From Avichristensenella sp031549105 (GTDB lineage Bacteria > Bacillota > Clostridia > Christensenellales > Aristaeellaceae), in NCBI GenBank assembly GCA_031549105.1, contig JAVBQK010000179.1:1-9892 (forward strand): 9,892 bases of DNA, read 5' to 3'. The translations under genes were made by a program, and so were the position numbers. Under the pieces are notes generated by a model. The model did no database searches. It was not told the origin of the DNA and saw only the letters and a list, made by a program, of their open reading frames with translations. Positions 1 to 6,696 of the stretch are shown here, piece by piece; the stretch's first letter is position 1; every line of letters starts with the position of its first letter.

Positions 1-34
1 CAACATTTCGCCTCACGGCGGGATGTTTTTTGTT
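1..34 (-). repeat. Edge-truncated copy (copy 0) of the three-hairpin intergenic repeat
   Basis: Read on the minus strand, this piece ends with CGCC-GTGA-GGCG followed by AAATGTTG. That matches the first hairpin of the other copies (GCGC-GTGA-GCGC followed by AACATGGG in copies 3 and 4; AGGCGAAAAGTTGGG in copy 1). Hairpins 2 and 3 would lie to the left of the window. The arm sequence differs from the other copies but still pairs around the same GTGA loop. It faces copy 1 in inverted orientation around the TGCATA at 35-40. Identification as a repeat copy rests on one hairpin only, so it is less certain than for the other copies. Confidence 0.6.
2..31 (+). terminator. Possible intrinsic terminator for a plus-strand gene left of the window
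   Basis: AACAT (2-6) pairs with ATGTT (23-27) and CGCC (9-12) pairs with GGCG (17-20), with a TCAC loop and a TT/GG internal mismatch. Six T residues (26-31) follow and partly overlap the outer arm. This has the layout of a Rho-independent terminator on the plus strand. It coincides with the truncated repeat copy 0, so it may be the repeat doing a terminator's job. The gene it would serve is outside the window. Confidence 0.45.
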
Positions 35-42
35 TGCATATA

Positions 43-128
43 GCCTACCCACCCGCAGGCGAAAAGTTGGGTTTGGAAAGGGCAACGCCCTTCCCAGGGG
101 TCCAGGGGACAGAGTCCCCTGGCGTCAC
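43..128 (+). repeat. Three-hairpin intergenic repeat, copy 1
   Basis: Hairpin 1 is degenerate here: an outer ACCCA/TGGGT-type pairing around CCGCAGGCG, with the GTGA loop lost. Hairpin 2 is at 75-94, GG-AA-GGGC with GCCC-TT-CC, loop AAC and one bulged A. Hairpin 3 is at 102-122, a perfect 9-bp stem CCAGGGGAC with GTCCCCTGG and loop AGA. The conserved tail CGTC-CCC follows and contains the stop codon of the amidohydrolase gene (TGA, read from 127 to 125 on the minus strand). For that gene the element is the immediate 3' end of the transcript. No U-tract follows the hairpins on the minus strand. Confidence 0.85.
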
Positions 129-1423
129 CCCTCCCCGTACAACCTCGCCCCGCTTCCCCACAAAATTTCCGTGCCCAGCCTCGTCGCCTCTTCCCGGTCG
201 GCTTTGCCTTCCGCGATGCGCACGGCCAGCGCCCGGGCTATGTTGCGTTTGGCCATGTGGATGTGGCCGTAGACCATGTCCACGATGCGCGTGTCGCTGC
301 CAAAACCAATGATTTTGCACACGGGAATGGTATCGAGGTATTCTTTTAGGGCCTCCACTGCAGTGTTTGGGGAAAGAATATGCGTCCAGCAGAGATTGAC
401 ATATGCATTGGGATATGTTTTCGCCATCGCTCCAAGCTCCAGATAGTACGGATACCCGGCGTGAAACAGATCAAACCTCAGATCGGGGTAGCGGAAGAGC
501 AACGGAATAAGCGCTGTGGGGTTGCTGTTTGGCAGGTTGCCCGCATTGCCCGCAAGGTAGCCGGTATGGAACTGCACGACCAAGCCTTCGCGTTCGGCAA
601 CTGCTAACAAGAAGTGCATCAGATAGTTCTGGAATGTGAAGGCGGTGTCGAACGCGAAACCGGAAGATGTTCCGTCACGGTACGTGATGCGGCGGCTGTA
701 CACGGCCTCGAAATCCTTTGCCGCGTCGCCACGCTCTACCACCGGGAACGAAAGCGTGCGCTGGTAGGCGATCGGGAACTTCAGGATGCGCACACCCTGC
801 TCACGCTTTTTGCGCAGGATTACCGCGTGGCATGCGTCCAGGAAGCTGTCGAACCCGCGTATGGGCACGCCGGAAAACTCCGCGAAACTATCCAGAATGC
901 GCTGGCTGTAGGGCACAAACATATGGATCACGTTATACGCCTGCACAAACCCGCGCGAACGATAGGGCCACTCCATCGCGGTGTGGTCCACCACAGACAT
1001 TTCGATTCCGCATACAGGGCCTAGAAAATCATCGTAGTACCCGGTATATAGTGTTTTTTGAAATGCCTGGTCGCAGGTTATCAGCGTTTCGCCCGTCAGC
1101 CCATCCGCGCAGAGAAGACCGCGGACTGTCTCGTCCAGGCACTGGCCATAGCCGGTGTTGCGCATTCGTTGCAGAAAGGGTTTCGCACGTGCGTAGCGCT
1201 CAGCCAGCGGAATCGAAAGGTCCGAAAGTGACGCATACGCCGCCTTGGACATCCCCGCACTGATCATGTCATGTCCCACATACTGGCCCGTATATTCGCG
1301 GATCACGTCATTGGGCTGCTCACGCGTGGCCTCTGGCGGCAGGTGCACATGGCTGTCTACCGCCTGCTGCCCCTCCAGCGCACCCAGCAAGAACTCTTCC
1401 GCCTCCCGAAACACATCAGCCAT
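125..1423 (-). CDS. Amidohydrolase family protein (PF04909/COG2159-like, metal-dependent TIM barrel)
   Basis: A 432-residue cytoplasmic protein without a signal peptide. The metal-site pattern of the amidohydrolase superfamily is visible in order: HxH at H25/H27 (DSHVHL), a candidate bridging Lys215 (ILKFP), His286 (QFHTGY), His321 (DLFHAGYPY) and Asp377 (GFGSDT). The stretch from about 317 to 352 (FHAGYP, ELGAMAK, NAYVNLCW) resembles the PF04909 branch that also includes the N-terminal domain of FluG-type proteins, and it is distantly related to uronate isomerases. The reaction cannot be read from sequence: hydrolysis of an ester, lactone or amide, a decarboxylation or an isomerisation are all possible. 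The ATG at 1423 has GGAGG seven bases upstream, inside the sulfatase gene. The two frames overlap by 8 nt, so translational coupling is likely. It is the last gene of the operon, and its stop codon lies inside repeat copy 1. Confidence 0.93.
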   Translation of the reverse strand: MADVFREAEEFLLGALEGQQAVDSHVHLPPEATREQPNDVIREYTGQYVGHDMISAGMSKAAYASLSDLSIPLAERYARAKPFLQRMRNTGYGQCLDETVRGLLCADGLTGETLITCDQAFQKTLYTGYYDDFLGPVCGIEMSVVDHTAMEWPYRSRGFVQAYNVIHMFVPYSQRILDSFAEFSGVPIRGFDSFLDACHAVILRKKREQGVRILKFPIAYQRTLSFPVVERGDAAKDFEAVYSRRITYRDGTSSGFAFDTAFTFQNYLMHFLLAVAEREGLVVQFHTGYLAGNAGNLPNSNPTALIPLLFRYPDLRFDLFHAGYPYYLELGAMAKTYPNAYVNLCWTHILSPNTAVEALKEYLDTIPVCKIIGFGSDTRIVDMVYGHIHMAKRNIARALAVRIAEGKADREEATRLGTEILWGSGARLYGEG

Positions 1424-2888
1424 TTTCGCGCCTCCATGGACTCGTGTCGATCAGCAGCGGCGCCCATGTCGTCTGCGCAGGCTGCGTGGTGTCGATCAGG
1501 TATTCGCGCTGTAGCCGGAACCAATCAAGGTCCGCCGCATACCTGGGATCCTCCACCACATTTACCCGCTCGTCCGGGTCGGTGCGCAGGTCATACAGTT
1601 CCTCGCGCCGCGCCAATGCATTCGGCGTACGGAGGTGCTTGACGTACTTCATCGCGGCAGTTTGAAGCATTTGCCATTCGCCATTGCACTCGGAGAACGA
1701 GAACTCGCGGATCGCGCCCCGCTCCCCCGTGATGATCGGCATCAGCGACCGTGCGGGCGGCGTGCCGTTATACGCGGGCCAGGGCTTGCGCAAACTCTCG
1801 GCGGACAGGCCCGCCGCCTCCAGGATGGTCGCAGTCACGTCGGTCAGTTCGACCGGCGACGCGCACACGCTTCCTGTCAGGTAATCCGGGTGGCGGATCG
1901 CCAGCGGCACCGTGCATGCTTCGCGATAGGCGATCGCCTTCTGGATGCGGAAATGATCGCCCAGCATCTCGCCATGGTCGGATGTGAAGATCACCACCGT
2001 CTCCTCCAGCAGCGCCTCTTTCTCCAGGTACGCAAGTAGCCTGCCCACCTGGTCATCCAGCAGCAAGATCATCGCCTTGTACGCGCGGCGCTTGCGGTAG
2101 AGCTGCTCCTTCTCCGCTTGGGTCAGCTGCCTCTCCCCCGGGCCAGGGATGAAGTCATCGACCTCCTCATACGGCACCCTATCCAGATACCGCTGCGGCG
2201 GGTCAAACGGCTTATGTGGGCTGCAGAACGAGCACAGCGCAAAGAATGGCGCATCCTTCGGCCTCCCCCGCAGCTGCGCGAGGGTGTGATCGGCTGTCAG
2301 CACATCGACATAATCCGCCTCATCCACCACCGAGGGCAGCCCCTGGTCCTCAGTAAAATCAGGCGTATCCTGATTGTCCCCCGCCGCCTCCACCGCGTCC
2401 AGGTATGTCTCCAGCAGGCCTTTCCCTTCCAAGTACGCACTGTAGTCGCAGTAGTTCTTCAGCATCAGCTGCTTGCCCGCCGTCTCCCACAGCTGGTCGA
2501 ACCCGAAGCCGCGCATCTCTTCCTTCAGCGCCACCAAATCCAGCGCGCGGCAGCGGGGGGTGCTCCAGGGCCAAGTTTGCAGGTAGTGCAGCTTCCCGGA
2601 TGCCATCGTATGATAGCCCGCCTCCTGCAGCGCCTGCGGGAACGTCCGTATCTCCCGGCTCAGGTCCCCCGCCATCGACAACGTGCCGATCTGGTGCGAG
2701 TACCGCCCAGTCAGCAGCGCGGTGCGCGCCGGGGTGCAGATGGGGTTGACCGTCTGGCAGCACGTAAACCGCATGCCCTCGGCGATGCGGTCGATGTTCG
2801 GCGTTTGGACCTTGCCGCTGCCACTATAACCCACGTAGTCCGCGCGGTGCTGGTCGGTCATGATCAGCAGAATGTTCTTTCGCTTCAT
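1416..2888 (-). CDS. Type I (formylglycine-dependent) sulfatase, cytoplasmic
   Basis: A 490-residue alkaline-phosphatase-superfamily sulfatase (S1 type, COG3119). The N-terminal metal site TDQHRAD (D12, Q13) is present. The sulfatase signature CTPAR is at 51-55, with Cys51 the residue normally oxidised to formylglycine. GKLHY supplies K99 and H101, SPHKPFDPP supplies H225, and the second metal motif SDHGEMLGDH is at 303-312, with K317 following. All expected catalytic positions are therefore present. There is no signal peptide or lipobox, so it should act in the cytoplasm on an imported sulfated substrate. A Cys-type enzyme in an anaerobe would need a radical-SAM maturase (anSME) encoded elsewhere. 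The ATG at 2888 lies 6 nt after the permease stop, and its ribosome site AAGGGGTG overlaps that stop codon. The natural substrate is unknown. A phosphonate monoester or phosphodiester hydrolase activity is the main alternative in this superfamily. Confidence 0.93.
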   Translation of the reverse strand: MKRKNILLIMTDQHRADYVGYSGSGKVQTPNIDRIAEGMRFTCCQTVNPICTPARTALLTGRYSHQIGTLSMAGDLSREIRTFPQALQEAGYHTMASGKLHYLQTWPWSTPRCRALDLVALKEEMRGFGFDQLWETAGKQLMLKNYCDYSAYLEGKGLLETYLDAVEAAGDNQDTPDFTEDQGLPSVVDEADYVDVLTADHTLAQLRGRPKDAPFFALCSFCSPHKPFDPPQRYLDRVPYEEVDDFIPGPGERQLTQAEKEQLYRKRRAYKAMILLLDDQVGRLLAYLEKEALLEETVVIFTSDHGEMLGDHFRIQKAIAYREACTVPLAIRHPDYLTGSVCASPVELTDVTATILEAAGLSAESLRKPWPAYNGTPPARSLMPIITGERGAIREFSFSECNGEWQMLQTAAMKYVKHLRTPNALARREELYDLRTDPDERVNVVEDPRYAADLDWFRLQREYLIDTTQPAQTTWAPLLIDTSPWRRENG

Positions 2889-2894
2889 CAGAAC

Positions 2895-3812
2895 TCACCC
2901 CTTTATCGACCCAATCATCACGCCCTGCACGAAGTGCCGCTGTACAAACGGATACAGACATAGTACCGGCGCGCTGGACACCACGATCAGCGCGTACTTG
3001 AGCAGGTCGGCCATGCCGCGCTTGGCGCTCATCAGCTCCGGGTCAGTCACCAGCGTCGGGTCGATCGAATTGGATACGAGGATATCCCGAAGAATAATCT
3101 GCAACGGGAACAGCGCTTTATCGTTGAGATACAGGAACGCGTTAAAGTATGCATTCCAGTGCGCCACCGCATAGTACAGCGCAATGACCGCGATGACCGA
3201 CTTGGATAGCGGCAGCACAATCCGCATGAAGAAGCCAAAGTCCGTGCACCGGTCGATCTGCGCCGCCTCCAGCAGCTCCCGGGGAATCGTCTGCTTGAAA
3301 AACGTGCGGGTGATGATCATGTTGTAGACCGAAATCGCCCCGGGGATGATCATCGCCAGCCGTGTGTTGAGCAGGCGCAGGTCACGCATGAGCATGTAGT
3401 TGGGGATCATGCCGCCGGAGAAGATCATTGTAAAGGTGAAAAGCAGCATCAGCGGGCTGCGAAAGCGCAAATCATCCCGCGAGAGCGGGTACGCGGCAAT
3501 CAGCGTCATCAGAATAGTGATGACCGTGCCCGTCACGGTATAGAAAATCGTGTTCCCATACCCGGTCATGATGTTCTTCTCGCGGAACACCGCCACATAC
3601 CCCTCCAGCGTCGGCTCCACCGGCAGCAGGAATACCCGCCCCGACGCCACCGCATCCGGCGATGAAAACGACGCCGACACGATGTACACCAGCGGATACA
3701 TCACCACCAGCAGCACCACGAACATCACGACATTGATAATCCAGTAAAAGACCCGGTCGCCGCGCCCGGCGCGGACCCGGCCCTTTTTTCCCCTTGGGAT
3801 GGCAACAGACAT
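2895..3812 (-). CDS. CUT1 sugar ABC transporter permease, LplC/YtcP type
   Basis: A 305-residue inner-membrane permease of the carbohydrate CUT1 family, with about six hydrophobic segments (first at about 22-47, then near 85-110, 120-140, 150-170, 203-225 and 272-290). The cytoplasmic EAA loop at 182-201 reads EAAQIDRCTDF...IVLP. The family normally has Gly after the Asp (as in EAA..DG), but here it is Arg188. The C-terminal FVQRHFVQGVMIGSIKG is characteristic of LplC/YtcP-like permeases. I place the start at ATG 3812 because AGGGGG precedes it at good spacing. An in-frame GTG at 3833 would overlap the upstream permease by 7 nt and lacks a ribosome site. It should pair with the upstream permease and use a shared MsmX/UgpC-type ATPase encoded elsewhere, since none is present here. 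Confidence 0.93.
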   Translation of the reverse strand: MSVAIPRGKKGRVRAGRGDRVFYWIINVVMFVVLLVVMYPLVYIVSASFSSPDAVASGRVFLLPVEPTLEGYVAVFREKNIMTGYGNTIFYTVTGTVITILMTLIAAYPLSRDDLRFRSPLMLLFTFTMIFSGGMIPNYMLMRDLRLLNTRLAMIIPGAISVYNMIITRTFFKQTIPRELLEAAQIDRCTDFGFFMRIVLPLSKSVIAVIALYYAVAHWNAYFNAFLYLNDKALFPLQIILRDILVSNSIDPTLVTDPELMSAKRGMADLLKYALIVVSSAPVLCLYPFVQRHFVQGVMIGSIKG

Positions 3813-3826
3813 TGCGTAGGCCCCCT

Positions 3827-4747
3827 TTACCACAGGCTGGTTTGCGATACTTTTCTGCTAATAAAGTTTGCGACCACGATCAGCACAAAGTTCACCCCCG
3901 AATTGAACAGGCCGATCGCCGATGCGTACGAAAAATCGCCGCCCGCGTCCACCAAACCCACTTTGTACACGTAGGTGGATATGACCTCGCTCGCGCGCAG
4001 GTTCAGCGGGTTTTGCAGCAAAAACGACTTTTCAAAGCCGATGTTCATGATCTGGCCGCAGTTGAGGATCAGCATGATCGTGATCGTGGGCAGGATACTC
4101 GGCAGGTCGATGCTCAGCACACGGCGGAAGCGCGACGCGCCGTCCACCATCGCGGCCTCATGCAGCTCCTTGTCCACGCCCGCCAGCGACGCCATGTAGA
4201 TGATCGTTCCCCAGCCGGTGTTCTGCCAGATGCCGGACCATACATATATGTGCCGAAACGCGCTGGGGCTGGCCAAAATATCCGGCGCGGGCTCACCGGT
4301 CAGCGCCTGGTACACCTGCCCAAAGAGGCCCACCAACGGGTTGAAAATGCGCAGAATAATGCCAACCAGCACCACCATCGAAATGAAGTGCGGGATGTAC
4401 GTGACCATCTGCACGGTCTTCTTGTACGCCTGGCTGCGCATCGAGTTGAGCATCAGCGCGAACAGAATCGGGATGGGAAACCCCGCCAGCAGCTGATACG
4501 CCGACAGAATCAGCGTATTGGGCAGCACCCTCTTAAACTGATAGGATTTAAAGAACTTCTCGAAGTAATGCAGCCCCACCCACGGGCTGTTCCAAACACC
4601 GCCCAGCGCGGTAAACTTCCTAAAAGCGATCTGCGCGCCGAGCATCGGCACATAAGAAAAGATAATCAAGTAAGCAATCGGCAGCAAAAGCATCAAGTAA
4701 AGCTGCCACCGCGAAAAAATGGAGCGGGCACCCTTGCCTGGGTTCAT
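3827..4747 (-). CDS. CUT1 sugar ABC transporter permease, LplB/YteP type
   Basis: A 306-residue membrane permease. It starts MNPGKGARSIFSRW, followed by a first hydrophobic segment at about 16-37 and further ones near 78-99, 112-136, 168-190, 217-232 and 275-297. The EAA loop at 197-216 is canonical (EAAMVDGASRF...IDLP). The N-terminal YVPMLGAQIAFRKF is typical of LplB/YteP proteins that import oligosaccharides, including rhamnogalacturonan or uronate oligomers in characterised bacilli. The frame stays open to 4834, but that extension is translated repeat copy 2. The ATG at 4747 has AAGGGGTGA just upstream and is the better start. The gene is separated from the binding-protein gene by 265 nt filled with two inverted repeat copies, and from the next permease by 14 nt. 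Confidence 0.94.
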   Translation of the reverse strand: MNPGKGARSIFSRWQLYLMLLLPIAYLIIFSYVPMLGAQIAFRKFTALGGVWNSPWVGLHYFEKFFKSYQFKRVLPNTLILSAYQLLAGFPIPILFALMLNSMRSQAYKKTVQMVTYIPHFISMVVLVGIILRIFNPLVGLFGQVYQALTGEPAPDILASPSAFRHIYVWSGIWQNTGWGTIIYMASLAGVDKELHEAAMVDGASRFRRVLSIDLPSILPTITIMLILNCGQIMNIGFEKSFLLQNPLNLRASEVISTYVYKVGLVDAGGDFSYASAIGLFNSGVNFVLIVVANFISRKVSQTSLW

Positions 4748-4792
4748 GGTATCACCCCTTCGAAAAGAGGAGACGGAGGAGGAGGGACGGGG

Positions 4793-4880
4793 GGAGGCGC
4801 CAGGGGGACTTTGTCCCCCTGGACCCCCTACCAAAGGGCATTGCCCTTTGGAAACCCAACACTGCTCACGCAGGGGTTAA
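4793..4880 (-). repeat. Three-hairpin intergenic repeat, copy 2
   Basis: In minus-strand orientation, hairpin 1 is CTGC-GTGA-GCAG (4873-4862), enclosed by AACCC (4878-4874) pairing with GGGTT (4857-4853). Hairpin 2 is a perfect 9-bp stem at 4851-4831, CCAAAGGGC with GCCCTTTGG, without the bulge seen in copies 1 and 3. Hairpin 3 at 4822-4800 has a 10-bp stem, CCAGGGGGAC with GTCCCCCTGG, one pair longer than in copies 1 and 3. Every sequence difference from copy 3 in these stems is matched on the opposite arm. Confidence 0.87.
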
Positions 4881-4898
4881 GCCCATGTTATGCATAGA

Positions 4899-4990
4899 AA
4901 ACCTAACCCGCGCGTGAGCGCAACATGGGTTTCGAAAGGGCAACGCCCTTCGCAGGGGTCCAGGGGACAGAGTCCCCTGGCGTCTCCCCG
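4899..4990 (+). repeat. Three-hairpin intergenic repeat, copy 3
   Basis: Hairpin 1: AACCC (4905-4909) pairs with GGGTT (4927-4931) around GCGC-GTGA-GCGC (4910-4921), leaving AACAT bulged. Hairpin 2 at 4933-4952: CGAA(A)GGGC with GCCCTTCG, loop AAC. Hairpin 3 at 4960-4980: CCAGGGGAC with GTCCCCTGG, loop AGA. The tail CGTCTCCCC matches copy 1. This is the cleanest copy. It begins about 20 nt past the stop codon of the binding-protein gene, in antisense orientation to that gene. Confidence 0.87.
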
Positions 4991-5012
4991 TTCCCATCCC
5001 TCGTCGTCCCCG

Positions 5013-6665
5013 TTACTCCCCGTACATCCGGTCGTACACCGCCTGGTTTAGCTCCACGTAGCGGTCCACACCAATGGTCTTCAGCTCCTTGAGGTAGGCG
5101 TCCCAGTCCTTGTCGATCTTCAGGTCGCCGGTGATGAAGCGGGCGATGGATTCTTTGACGTAGTTCTTCAGGTTGACATCCAGCTCACCGGCTTCTTCGG
5201 CCTCTTCCTCGGTGAAGACGCGCTTCCAGAGGTACTCGGTGGGGATGTGCGGCAGGTACTGCGGCACGGCCTGCGCGATCAGGTAGTTAAAGTCGATGAC
5301 GCCGTTCCATACCTGGCCGTGGGTCACGTCCGCGTCACGGAAGGTGGGCTGTATCTCGCTCCAGTGCGAGTTCTGCGTACCGCCCCAGGGCAGGATGGGC
5401 TTGAGCAGCGCCGGGTAACCCATGTCTGCGTAGAGGCTGGTTTCGCCTTCTTCCGGCTTCACCCAGTCCACGTCCGGCACGCCGAAGCGACCGCGGAGCA
5501 CCGCTTCCTCGCTGTGGAACAGGTCCGCCAGACGGAACGCGGCGGCGGGGTTCTTGCAGTCTTTGGAAATCATGAACGTGTTGTTGGTGCTGGCAGGCTC
5601 ATAGCTGGCGTACTGCACGCCCTCCGGGCCCTTCAGCGGCGGCAACGGAACATACTCGGCAATCCGCTCATCGTTCGCGGCGAAGATGTTGCCCAGTGAA
5701 CCTGCCGGGATCACGCCAACGACGCTCTCGCCCGGGGTAGCGACGATCTGCTTGAGCTGCGCCTCGTCCTGCGTGTAGCTCAGCGGGCTGAGCAGCCGGT
5801 CTGCGCAGAGGCGGCTCATGTAGGCAAGCGCATCTTTCCAGGCATCCTGCGTGTAGGCGACGCTGACCTGGCCGTCTTTGACCACAAAGCGGTTGCCGGC
5901 ATCGTTGTAGATGAACGCGTTGAGCAGGAAATTCTCCGGTTGTGACGCCCAGCCCGTGATCGCGCCGACGTACGGGATCTCGTCCTGCTTGCCGTTCTTG
6001 TTCGGGTCGTCGCCCAGGAACGCGCGGAGCACGGCCTCAAAGTCATCCGTGGTAGTGGGCACTTCCAGGCCCAGGTTATCCAGCCACACCTTGTTGATCC
6101 ACGCGCGCTGCGGCAGCTCGTTGCCGACGGAACGCACGTAGCGCGGCACCACATACATCTTGCCATCGGGCGAGGTGGCCATCGCCTTGACCTCGGGGTG
6201 CTTCTCAAAGCTCTGCTGCGTGTAGTAGCCGTAGGTGTCGTAATACTCGCTCAGGTCGCGGATGAAGCCCTGGCTGCCATACTTGTACACGTCCAGGTCA
6301 CTCATCCAGAAGCCCAGGATGATATCGCCGTAGCCGCTGCCGGTCGCCAAGGCAACCTTCAGCTTCGTCAGGCCGTCATCGCCCGAGGGCAGCGTGTTGA
6401 ACTCCAGGTGGATGCCCGTCTTCTCCTCGATCCACTTGGTGAACTCGTTGGTCGCATAGTCCTCAACCTGCGTGGCCAGCGGCACAGTGACCGTCAGCGT
6501 GATGGGCTCCTTCACAATGGGGAACTCGCCCGGCGCGGTGACGTTCGCGTCGTCCTCGGCCTTGAACCCGCCCTCGGCAAATACGCCGCTCACGGGCATG
6601 ATGGTCGCCAGCAGGGCGAGCATCAGCGTCCAGAGGATCAGGCTGCGGTGGGTACGGTGGGTCAT
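5013..6665 (-). CDS. Extracellular solute-binding protein of a CUT1 sugar importer (LplA/LipO-like, COG1653)
   Basis: A 550-residue family 1 solute-binding protein of the large LplA/LipO class (usual length about 500-560). It delivers an oligosaccharide-like ligand to the two permeases encoded downstream. Residues 1-30 form a signal peptide: basic start, hydrophobic core LILWTLMLALLATIMPV, and cleavage expected after VFA30. There is no lipobox cysteine, which is unusual for a protein of this class in a monoderm. The only cysteines lie in the mature domain (SRLCADRLL and SKDCKNPAA). DDPNKNGKQDEIP at 219-231 is the EF-hand-like calcium-binding loop common in this group. The ATG at 6665 has GGGAGG nine bases upstream. 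The gene starts its own transcription unit after the terminator at 6791-6820, and strong structured repeats follow its stop. Confidence 0.95.
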   Translation of the reverse strand: MTHRTHRSLILWTLMLALLATIMPVSGVFAEGGFKAEDDANVTAPGEFPIVKEPITLTVTVPLATQVEDYATNEFTKWIEEKTGIHLEFNTLPSGDDGLTKLKVALATGSGYGDIILGFWMSDLDVYKYGSQGFIRDLSEYYDTYGYYTQQSFEKHPEVKAMATSPDGKMYVVPRYVRSVGNELPQRAWINKVWLDNLGLEVPTTTDDFEAVLRAFLGDDPNKNGKQDEIPYVGAITGWASQPENFLLNAFIYNDAGNRFVVKDGQVSVAYTQDAWKDALAYMSRLCADRLLSPLSYTQDEAQLKQIVATPGESVVGVIPAGSLGNIFAANDERIAEYVPLPPLKGPEGVQYASYEPASTNNTFMISKDCKNPAAAFRLADLFHSEEAVLRGRFGVPDVDWVKPEEGETSLYADMGYPALLKPILPWGGTQNSHWSEIQPTFRDADVTHGQVWNGVIDFNYLIAQAVPQYLPHIPTEYLWKRVFTEEEAEEAGELDVNLKNYVKESIARFITGDLKIDKDWDAYLKELKTIGVDRYVELNQAVYDRMYGE

Positions 6666-6696
6666 GTTCTTCCGCCTCCCTTATGGAAATGTAAGC

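Larger units (their letters stand above)
4748..5012 (-). other. Intergenic region between binding protein and permease: inverted pair of structured repeats
   Basis: This 265-nt gap holds no gene. It consists of repeat copy 3 (transcribed as its reverse complement right after the binding-protein stop), a short centre with the palindrome TATGCATA at 4889-4896, then copy 2, then the permease ribosome site. In the operon mRNA the two copies can fold locally as six hairpins, or pair with each other as one imperfect hairpin spanning nearly the whole gap. Neither has a following U-tract, so an RNA stability or partial attenuation role fits better than full termination. I infer that the arrangement keeps binding-protein mRNA more abundant than permease mRNA. 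Confidence 0.6.

Noticed and set aside
2118..2963. Plus-strand open frame opposite the sulfatase (281 codons)
   Set aside because: It is antisense to a sulfatase with all catalytic residues intact, has no ribosome site and no recognisable motif.
4748..4834. N-terminal extension of the first permease starting at 4834
   Set aside because: The added 29 residues are translated repeat copy 2, and the ATG at 4747 has its own ribosome site and a standard N terminus.
3794..4897. Long plus-strand open frame opposite the first permease (367 codons)
   Set aside because: Its translation is rich in Arg, His and Gln and resembles no family. It runs through the repeat region and is a shadow of the permease frame.
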